Origin: a virus
Virus record (IMG/VR): IMGVR_UViG_3300030329_003801
Location: 1-61,846 of that record
Length of the DNA stretch: 61,846 bases
Strand: one strand, 5' to 3'
This document shows, one piece after another, positions 56,016-61,846 of this stretch. Both the position numbers and the translations under genes were made by a program. The notes beneath the pieces were generated by a model. The model was given only the letters and a program-made list of their open reading frames with translations. It was not told where the DNA came from and searched no databases. Within the stretch, counting starts at the first letter, position 1. Each line of letters begins with the position of its first letter.

Positions 56016-56981
56016 ATGCATGTAGTACACGATATAGAGGGTAAAGGCAAAAAACCTCAACGTGTAGTTGATGACGGAAAGGAAGAAAAACTAGAGCCGT
56101 TAAAGGCAGAAGTTCTAGAAGATCTAGACGAACAAAAAAATCTTCCAAAAAACGAAAATCAACAACACGAAAATATTTCTGAAATAGAATCGCAAGAGGA
56201 AGAAGAAGAAATAATTGCCCAATCTGACAGCGAAGAGGATGATATTCCTCAAACTGAAAGGAAGAAAAAGAAGAAAACATATCAAGATCGTATCAATGAG
56301 CTTGTTAAAAGAGCAAATGATGCTGAACGAGAAAGAAATAAGTTGTATACTGTTAATCAGTCTTTGACTGATGAAATGCAGAAAATGCAACCTGATTTTC
56401 AAAAAGCTCGTGAGGATTTGTATGAATCCAAGAAAAAATCAGCAGAAGATGCTTTATCAGTAGCTCGTTCTGATCATAAGACTGCTTATGAAAGTGGTGA
56501 TTCAGATAAACTTCTCGAAGTTTCTGAAAAAATTGCTGATTTAAAGTATGAACTTAAAAATCTTGAGTCTTCTTCTAATAAACCGATTAAACAAAGCGTA
56601 AGTGAAAAAACAAGTGATGCGGTATCGAACACACCAAAACCACAAGTTGATCCGAAGGCTTTGAGGTGGTCACAAGAAAATACTTGGTTCGGAAAAGATG
56701 TAGCCATGACGGGTGCAGCTTATGGTATTGATAACCAGTTGAAGAACGAAGGATATGATCCTACCTCAGATGCTTATTATGCTGAGATTGATCGCAGAAT
56801 GAGAGATGCTTTTCCTAGCAATTTTGCAGAGGATGAGCCAAGACAAGTTGTAGCTGGTGTAAACCGAGCAACTCGTTCATCCACATCTAAGAGAGTTCGT
56901 CTTTCTGAAGGTCAAATCGCAATGGCCAAAAGATTAGGTGTGCCAAACAATGAATATGCGAAGTTTGTAAAGGAGCAATAA
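56016..56981 (+). CDS. Scaffolding protein
   Basis: 321 residues, acidic N-terminus, a Lys patch, long coiled coil (about 85-190), then a conserved-type segment WSQENTWFGKDVAMTGAAY and a basic C-terminal end (SSTSKRVRLSEGQIAMAKRL). Size, charge and position before capsid genes fit a scaffold of P22-like phages. SD GGAG upstream. Confidence 0.75.
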   Translation: MHVVHDIEGKGKKPQRVVDDGKEEKLEPLKAEVLEDLDEQKNLPKNENQQHENISEIESQEEEEEIIAQSDSEEDDIPQTERKKKKKTYQDRINELVKRANDAERERNKLYTVNQSLTDEMQKMQPDFQKAREDLYESKKKSAEDALSVARSDHKTAYESGDSDKLLEVSEKIADLKYELKNLESSSNKPIKQSVSEKTSDAVSNTPKPQVDPKALRWSQENTWFGKDVAMTGAAYGIDNQLKNEGYDPTSDAYYAEIDRRMRDAFPSNFAEDEPRQVVAGVNRATRSSTSKRVRLSEGQIAMAKRLGVPNNEYAKFVKEQ

Positions 56982-56982
56982 A

Positions 56983-57444
56983 ATGGTTGCAAAAAAAACT
57001 AAACAAACATCTCGTTCCCATACGGAACGCAAAAAAACTTATGTACCTCCTAGTAGTCTGGATGCACCTAAACCCCACTCTGATGATGTTAAATACAGAT
57101 GGATAAGGGTTCAAGCCGCTGGAGAGGACGATCCACGAAACATAGCTAAACGGAGACGTGAAGGTTATGAATTTGTTCGTGCTGAAGAGCATCCAGATGA
57201 AACCTATGCCGTACATGAAAGCGGAAAATTTGCTGGAGTTATTGGTAGTGGTGATGTCGTTTTAGCTAAGATTCCTAAAGACCTCGTTGATTCAAGAAAT
57301 GAATGGGTAAATACTCGTACAAAAAATCAGCAAAGGGCTGTAGATGAAAATCTTTTAAGAGAACAACATCCTTCAATGCCTATAAACCAACAAAGATCTT
57401 CCGATGTATCACATGGGCGTAAAAGCCCTCAGTTTGATGAATAG
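56983..57444 (+). CDS. Head-region protein
   Basis: 153 residues: basic N-terminus, then KYRWIRVQAAGEDDPRNIAK, R-R-R-E-G-Y-E-F and ESGKFAGVIGSGDVVLAKIP. This pattern recurs next to capsid genes of marine podoviruses, but its role is unknown; possibly a head-completion or minor capsid protein. Confidence 0.6.
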   Translation: MVAKKTKQTSRSHTERKKTYVPPSSLDAPKPHSDDVKYRWIRVQAAGEDDPRNIAKRRREGYEFVRAEEHPDETYAVHESGKFAGVIGSGDVVLAKIPKDLVDSRNEWVNTRTKNQQRAVDENLLREQHPSMPINQQRSSDVSHGRKSPQFDE

Positions 57445-57497
57445 CATGAGGCTACTTTCATAATACGGTTAAATTTTATCCTAAATAGGAGAATTAA

Positions 57498-58085
57498 ATG
57501 GCAAATGTTGACGCACCTAATGGTGCTAAACCGGTACGTCATTTGACAGGTGGACAAATCAGAGCTAGAGAATGGAAAATAGCTTCTGGTAGTTCAACTA
57601 GTATTTTCACTGGAGATTTCGTTAAGTTACTTAGCACTGGTTACATTGATGTAGCTGCTGCTGGTAATAGACTTCTTGGTGTTTTTGCTGGTTGTAAGTA
57701 CACTGCATCAGATGGCACACCAAAATTCGCAAAATATTGGCCTGCTAGTACTGCTACCTTGGGATCTGCTGATGTAACAGCTTACGTCTACGATGATCCG
57801 CAAATTATTTTTGCGATTCAAGGAGACGGAACTGATGCATTCACACAAGTAGGAAACCTTGCTAATATCTTAGCTACTGCTGGATCAACCACTACTGGTC
57901 AATCCAAAATGGAGCTTGACACAAGTGATATTGGTACTGGGCCTGCTAACCTTAGAATTCTTGGTATCACTGATGATCCAAAAAATTCTTGGGGTGCGAA
58001 CACTGAACAGGAAGTCGTAATCGTTGAACACGAGTTAAACGTACACACTGTTCGTGGCGATGCAGATGGAACTCCGGGAGTATAA
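57498..58085 (+). CDS. Capsid decoration-like protein
   Basis: 195 residues, all-beta: MANVDAPNGAKPVRHLTGGQ, FTGDFVKLL, GVFAGCKYTASDGTPKFAKY and a D-P-Q-I-I-F-A-I strand. It directly precedes the major capsid gene by three bases. Such proteins coat or stabilise the shell. Assigned by position and pattern. Confidence 0.6.
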   Translation: MANVDAPNGAKPVRHLTGGQIRAREWKIASGSSTSIFTGDFVKLLSTGYIDVAAAGNRLLGVFAGCKYTASDGTPKFAKYWPASTATLGSADVTAYVYDDPQIIFAIQGDGTDAFTQVGNLANILATAGSTTTGQSKMELDTSDIGTGPANLRILGITDDPKNSWGANTEQEVVIVEHELNVHTVRGDADGTPGV

Positions 58086-58088
58086 TAT

Positions 58089-59000
58089 ATGGCTATATCA
58101 CGTTCACAACTGGCAAAAGAGCTAGAACCGGGATTACACGCCCTTTTTGGCTTAGAATACAGTCGTTGGGAACAAGAACACGCACAAATCTTTCAATCAG
58201 AGAATTCTTCAAGAGCTTTTGAAGAAGAAACTTTGCTTACTGGGTTTAAAGGTGCAGTTGCAAAAGCAGAAGGAAGTGCTGTAAGTTATGACACTTCATC
58301 TGAACTATGGACTGCTCGTTATACTCACGATACTATCGCATTGGCGTTTTCAATCACTGAAGAAGCGGTTGAAGATAATCTTTACGATACGCTATCAAAA
58401 AGATATACTGCGGCTCTTGCTCGTTCAATGGCTTATACTAAGCAGGTTAAAGGTGCTAATGTCCTTAATAATGGATTCAGTTCAAGTTATCCGGGTGGCG
58501 ATGCGAAAGCATTACTTACTACTGATCACCCTTCACTTGAAGCTGGAGATTTAGCTAACGAACCATCAACTGCGGCTGATTTATCTGAATCATCCCTAGA
58601 AGCTGCTTGTATTGCTATAGGCGGTTTTGTTGATGACAGAAATATTCCTGCGGCAGTTCAACCTAGAAAATTGGTTATTCCAAAAGATTCTGCTTTTATA
58701 GCACAAAGAATCTTGAAAAGTGACCTTAGAGTTGGTACTGCTGACAATGATATCAATGCATTAAGATCAATGAATATATTCCCAGAAGGTTATACTGTGA
58801 ATCACTATTTAACTGATACTGATGCTTGGTTCATTCTCACAGATCTTATTGGTTCTGGACTTAAAATGTTCCAGAGAAGACCATTAAAGACTGCAATGGA
58901 ACCTGACTTTGAAACAGGAAATATGCGTTTCAAGGCTTCTGAAAGATATTCTTTCGGATGGTCTGACTGGAGAGCTGTTTACGGCTCACCGGGTGCGTAA
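58089..59000 (+). CDS. Major capsid protein
   Basis: 303 residues, HK97-type, of the Mu gpT-like group: a charged N-arm, YDTSSELWTARYTHDTIALA then FSITEEAVEDNLYDTL, and the A-domain end FKASERYSFGWSDWRAVYG. It follows the decoration gene and is closed by its own hairpin. Codon use is better balanced than in neighbours, typical for a highly expressed gene. Confidence 0.8.
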   Translation: MAISRSQLAKELEPGLHALFGLEYSRWEQEHAQIFQSENSSRAFEEETLLTGFKGAVAKAEGSAVSYDTSSELWTARYTHDTIALAFSITEEAVEDNLYDTLSKRYTAALARSMAYTKQVKGANVLNNGFSSSYPGGDAKALLTTDHPSLEAGDLANEPSTAADLSESSLEAACIAIGGFVDDRNIPAAVQPRKLVIPKDSAFIAQRILKSDLRVGTADNDINALRSMNIFPEGYTVNHYLTDTDAWFILTDLIGSGLKMFQRRPLKTAMEPDFETGNMRFKASERYSFGWSDWRAVYGSPGA

Positions 59001-59013
59001 TAAAGTACGAATA

Positions 59014-59037
59014 GGAGGGGGAAATTTTCCCCCTCTT
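59014..59037 (+). terminator. Hairpin after major capsid gene
   Basis: GAGGGGG pairs with CCCCCTC around an AT-rich loop. Only a weak T stretch follows, so it may reduce rather than stop read-through, or protect the capsid message. Confidence 0.6.
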
Positions 59038-59058
59038 ATCTTAATACTAGGATTAATC

Positions 59059-59107
59059 AATTATACCAACTGACCTAGCAGACAATCGTAGAAGCGATGG
59101 TATAATT
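59059..59107 (+). other. Long-range stem ahead of 59126 gene
   Basis: AATTATACCA (59059-59068) and TGGTATAATT (59098-59107) are exact inverse copies around 29 bases, with an inner ATCG/CGAT pair. Lies between two head genes. May be an RNase-processing site or control of the next gene's ribosome entry. Confidence 0.5.
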
Positions 59108-59125
59108 TAACTACGGAGAATTAAA

Positions 59126-59743
59126 ATGGCTAATACAACTTTTAGTGGTGCAGTCAGATCAGAAGCTGGTTTTAAAGTAATTAACAAAGCCGCTACTACT
59201 GGTGCAATCACAGAAACAGGAGTTAGCATTAACTCAACTGGACAACTAGTTTCATTAGGAAATAGAAAAATACAAACTTTTGCAGGAACTCTAGCATCAA
59301 CAAATGCTGCAACTACAGCATACGGTGATGGTGATGTTCTTGTGGAATTGGGAACTCTGAATACAGACCACCCAGACGATTTAGTAACAGCTACTCAATT
59401 TTTTATTCATAAAGCATTGATTGGTATTACAACTGTTTCAGGCCCAACTCTTGTTGGCGGTTTATCTTTAAGTGCTACAAGTGGTACAGCAACTAACTCT
59501 GCTGTTTCATCTGGAACAGAAATTGTTGGAGCAGGTGTTGCATCTTTTAACCCAAGAATCTCAGCAACAGATTCAGTAACTGAAATTGATATTGATTTTG
59601 ATGCAGCAGGATGTCATATATTTCATCCAAATATTAAATGTGCTATTGCAAGCAAATACTTATATGCGTTTGCTACTACAGCAGTTAATGCTGATGCAAC
59701 GGCAGGTAGATTTACGGTAGAACTGGAATATTCAGTATATTAA
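59126..59743 (+). CDS. Beta-rich head structural protein
   Basis: 205 residues: MANTTFSGAVRSEAGFKVIN, Ser/Thr/Ala-rich beta strands and the end ATAGRFTVELEYSVY. The composition resembles capsid decoration or vertex proteins. It has its own leader stem upstream and a terminator downstream, so expression is probably tuned separately from the capsid gene. Confidence 0.55.
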   Translation: MANTTFSGAVRSEAGFKVINKAATTGAITETGVSINSTGQLVSLGNRKIQTFAGTLASTNAATTAYGDGDVLVELGTLNTDHPDDLVTATQFFIHKALIGITTVSGPTLVGGLSLSATSGTATNSAVSSGTEIVGAGVASFNPRISATDSVTEIDIDFDAAGCHIFHPNIKCAIASKYLYAFATTAVNADATAGRFTVELEYSVY

Positions 59744-59751
59744 CAACAACG

Positions 59752-59780
59752 GCTAGGGTGTAACAGCCCTAGCTTTTTTT
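59752..59780 (+). terminator. Intrinsic terminator
   Basis: GCTAGGG and CCCTAGC pair around TGTAACAG, then seven T. A strong terminator inside the structural operon; genes downstream may need read-through or another promoter. Confidence 0.85.
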
Positions 59781-59792
59781 ATAGGAGGAAAA

Positions 59793-60215
59793 ATGGCAGA
59801 CGCAGTTACAAGTCAAACAATATTTGACGCTGTTGGATCGAAACACGCCATAATGAAATTTACTAACATTTCTGATGGTACTGGTGAAAGTTCGGTTGAA
59901 AAAGTTGATGTTGCATCTTTAGCAAAAGGAAGAGATGGAACATCTTGTTCAAAAGTTGACATAGAAAAAATATGGTATGATATCGGTGGAATGAGAGTAG
60001 CTTTAGAATGGAATGCATCAAGTAATGTTGTAGCATTAGTTCTAGGTGGCAGTGCAGCAGCAGGGAATGTTTCAGGACACTTAAACTTTTCAGAATTTGG
60101 TGGAATTAAAAACACTGAAGCATCTGGATACGATGGTGATATTGACTTAACAACTCATGGACATACTAACCACGATCATTATACAATTATAATGAAATTA
60201 AAGAAAACATACTAG
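59793..60215 (+). CDS. Structural protein of head-tail region
   Basis: 140 residues, all-beta, with HAIMKFTNISDGTGESSVEK, KIWYDIGGMRVALEWNA and the end THGHTNHDHYTIIMKLKK. Proteins with this pattern follow capsid genes in many marine phages. Possibly a head-tail joining protein. The His cluster is notable. SD GGAGG. Confidence 0.6.
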   Translation: MADAVTSQTIFDAVGSKHAIMKFTNISDGTGESSVEKVDVASLAKGRDGTSCSKVDIEKIWYDIGGMRVALEWNASSNVVALVLGGSAAAGNVSGHLNFSEFGGIKNTEASGYDGDIDLTTHGHTNHDHYTIIMKLKKTY

Positions 60216-60223
60216 GATAAAAT

Positions 60224-60904
60224 ATGGCTGTTTCAGGAACTACATCTTGGACTTTGCAAGTTGATGAAATAATCGATGAGGCATTAGAACGTATTGGTGG
60301 TAATCCACAAACGGGAAATGAACAAAAAAGTGCAAGAAGATCTTTAAATTTAATTTGTAAAGATTGGATTAACAGGGGTATTCTGTTATGGGCTGTAGAA
60401 GAAAAATCACAGACTTTAACGAGTGGAACAGCAAGTTATACTTTAGATAGTGATACTATTGATATTCTTGATGCTGTTGTAAGAGAAACAGACGGATCAG
60501 ACACAACAGATCAATCAATAGTAAGAATTAGTCGTGAAGATTATTTGGAAGTTCCTAATAAAACAGATAAAGCAAAACCATCTCAATGGTTTTTAGATAG
60601 ACAAAGAGATGCTCCTGTTTTATATTTGTATCCTACTCCTGATGATTCAACCGATGCTTTTGTTTATAGAAGAAGAAGAAAAATTCAGGATATAGATGCT
60701 TCTTATCAAGATGTAGATGTACCAGATAGATATTTTCCTGCTTTGATTAGCGGATTATCTTATTATATGAGTCAAAAAAGACCACAAATTGATGTTAATA
60801 GAAGACAAGAATTAAAACTTCAATATGAGGAAGAATTTGAAAGAGCAATAACAGAAGATAGGGAGAGAGTAGATGTCAGAATTATACCAGAATTTGGATA
60901 CTAA
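60224..60904 (+). CDS. Tail accessory factor / head-tail adaptor (P22 gp4-like)
   Basis: 226 residues: VDEIIDEALERIGGNPQTG, ARRSLNLICKDWINRGILLW, then PSQWFLDRQRDAPVLYLYPT and RYFPALISGLSYYMS. These match the gp4/tail-tubular-A type adaptors that bind the portal after packaging. Supports a P22-like short tail. Confidence 0.75.
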   Translation: MAVSGTTSWTLQVDEIIDEALERIGGNPQTGNEQKSARRSLNLICKDWINRGILLWAVEEKSQTLTSGTASYTLDSDTIDILDAVVRETDGSDTTDQSIVRISREDYLEVPNKTDKAKPSQWFLDRQRDAPVLYLYPTPDDSTDAFVYRRRRKIQDIDASYQDVDVPDRYFPALISGLSYYMSQKRPQIDVNRRQELKLQYEEEFERAITEDRERVDVRIIPEFGY

Positions 60905-61052
60905 TATTTGTAAAATATGTGGTCATTCTTGTCATTGTAGTGATGAAGAATCATGTTGCGGTGAACAATGTGAGTGTAAAAATTGTGATTGTAAAAAAGA
61001 AGAAAAAAAAACAATTGAATTTGAACCAGATTTTAATATAACGGTACATTAA
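60873..61052 (+). CDS. Metallothionein-like Cys-rich small protein
   Basis: 59 residues with ten cysteines within 28 positions: C13, C16, C20, C22, C28, C29, C33, C35, C38 and C40, two of them in C-x-C pairs beside His (SCHC, CEC, CDC). The density and spacing resemble metallothioneins that bind zinc, copper or cadmium. It overlaps the adaptor gene by 32 bases. Metal storage or redox protection in the virion or cell is possible; no function is shown. Confidence 0.65.
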   Translation: MSELYQNLDTNICKICGHSCHCSDEESCCGEQCECKNCDCKKEEKKTIEFEPDFNITVH

Positions 61053-61053
61053 T

Positions 61054-61437
61054 ATGGGTTATGCAAGAGGAAAATATGCTATGGCTATTTCAGATAGAAG
61101 TGGTATGGCTTTTCCATATACAGAAATGGTTAAGGAATGGAATGGATCATTTGTTCATCAATCAGAATTTGAAACAAAGCATCCTCAATTAGACCCAAAA
61201 AAACATGTTGCAGATAATGAAGCATTAAAAAATGCAAGACCAGAAGTAACTGAATATCCTTCTGCACAAATTCAAAATGGATATATTAATAATTTACATA
61301 AAACATTAGGTCATACAACTAAAACATTTGAGGGAACTTTTGGACAAGGATCAGCACAAGATGATAATGCATCACCATTGGCAACAGCTTTAACAATATC
61401 AGCAAATCTAGGATCAGAATCTGTCTCAACCTCATAG
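61054..61437 (+). CDS. Structural protein after adaptor
   Basis: 127 residues: GYARGKYAMAISDRSGMAFP, YTEMVKEWNGSFVHQSEFE, then KHPQLDPKKHVADNE. The pattern recurs directly after gp4-like adaptors. C-terminus is Ser/Ala-rich. Probably a head-tail or tail component. It starts one base after the previous stop. Confidence 0.6.
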   Translation: MGYARGKYAMAISDRSGMAFPYTEMVKEWNGSFVHQSEFETKHPQLDPKKHVADNEALKNARPEVTEYPSAQIQNGYINNLHKTLGHTTKTFEGTFGQGSAQDDNASPLATALTISANLGSESVSTS

Positions 61438-61846
61438 TATAAATTTATTTGTAGGAACACCAGCTTATGGTGGATGGTTATGTGAAGATTACTTCCATTC
61501 CATGTTAGAATTGCAAACTTTTTGTAGACAAGAAGAAATTCCAGTTCGTATACAAACATTAGGAATGGAATCTTTAGTTACAAGAGCAAGAAATACTTTA
61601 GTAGCAAATTTTTTAGATGATGAAAAAGCTACTCATTTATTGTTTGTTGATGCTGATATAGGATTTAATCCTCAAATTGTCAAAAGAATGTTAGATTTTA
61701 ATCATGAGGTAGTTTGTGCACCATATCCAATGAAATTAATTAATTGGAGTGCTATCCCACAGCTAGTTAAAGACGATTTAGACTACAAAACATTAAGTTT
61801 ACCTTATGTGTTAAATTTTGAAGACAAAGATAACGTAGAAGTTAAA
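61421..61846 (+). CDS. Glycosyltransferase family 2-like protein (partial, CTG start)
   Basis: 142 codons to the window end. Motifs: INLFVGTPAYGGWLCEDYFH, TRARNTLVANFLDDEKATHL, LFVDADIGF with the D-x-D donor site, and VVCAPYPMK. Such enzymes transfer a sugar to an acceptor and may modify a virion protein or host surface. The start is set at CTG 61421, with AGGA seven bases upstream and 17 bases overlap; the next in-frame ATG (61502) would remove the first strands. The end is cut. Confidence 0.7.
   Translation, partial: MSQPHSINLFVGTPAYGGWLCEDYFHSMLELQTFCRQEEIPVRIQTLGMESLVTRARNTLVANFLDDEKATHLLFVDADIGFNPQIVKRMLDFNHEVVCAPYPMKLINWSAIPQLVKDDLDYKTLSLPYVLNFEDKDNVEVK

Noticed and set aside
1-61846. 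CRISPR array, integrase or attachment site, insertion sequence, tRNA gene
   Set aside because: None seen by eye. A tRNA scan and a repeat search would be decisive.
1-61846. Window as a complete circular genome
   Set aside because: The cut glycosyltransferase at the end and the S74 tail at the start are in different frames and families, so sequence is missing between them.

Overview
The window is a segment of a tailed-phage genome. It is AT-rich (about one third G+C by eye) and densely packed, with many ATGA or TAATG start/stop overlaps. The head and neck genes resemble P22-type podoviruses: a P22-like portal, a gp4-like tail accessory factor, a gp10-like DNA-stabilisation/nozzle protein, and no tail tube, sheath or tape measure. 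The base composition and many small gene families suggest a marine phage of an AT-rich alphaproteobacterium such as the Pelagibacterales. That host is inferred, not shown. No integrase, DNA polymerase, primase-helicase or RNA polymerase is visible. Both ends cut through genes, and the two ends do not join into one gene, so the window is part of a larger genome.

Layout. (1) 49942-61846 rightward: head module, with small terminase, Hsp20, large terminase, portal, GroES-like protein, scaffold, decoration and major capsid proteins, gp4-like adaptor, a cysteine-rich metallothionein-like protein and a glycosyltransferase cut by the end. (2) 1-15458 rightward: tail fibres (S74 self-cleaving chaperone, C1q-like and collar domains), an island of secreted and membrane proteins (3561-8126), the nozzle protein and putative internal virion proteins. 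(3) 15462-29933: one 4823-codon gene for a giant polyvalent protein with ParB/DdrB-like domains, a Strawberry-notch-type helicase and a C-terminal membrane-associated region, which probably enters the host with the DNA. (4) 29933-35574: lysis and tail-end genes (holins, SleB-type hydrolase, metallophosphoesterase, DUF3310, small basic proteins, an HExxH peptidase), closed by strong terminators at 35574-35718.

(5) 35855-40415 leftward: replication/recombination module (DnaA domain IV, HNH/DUF968 nuclease, SSB-like protein, ERF annealing protein, RecB-like exonuclease). (6) 40537-40810: divergent control region with a structured leader, then rightward DUF1376/DnaD-like and AT-hook genes. (7) 42372-49866, mostly leftward: about 25 small, mostly unrecognised genes of the host-takeover type plus a glucosaminidase.

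The phage seems to use the host replisome and supplies its own initiation, annealing and nuclease functions. Five of the leftward transcription units in regions 6-7, and the last gene of region 5, are preceded by a copy of one 15-bp palindrome, TTGnAAwnATTnCAA, which suggests a shared operator. The best candidates for something new are this operator set, a 146-codon gene nested in another frame of the giant gene, the promoter-attenuator ahead of the packaging genes, and the structured leader.
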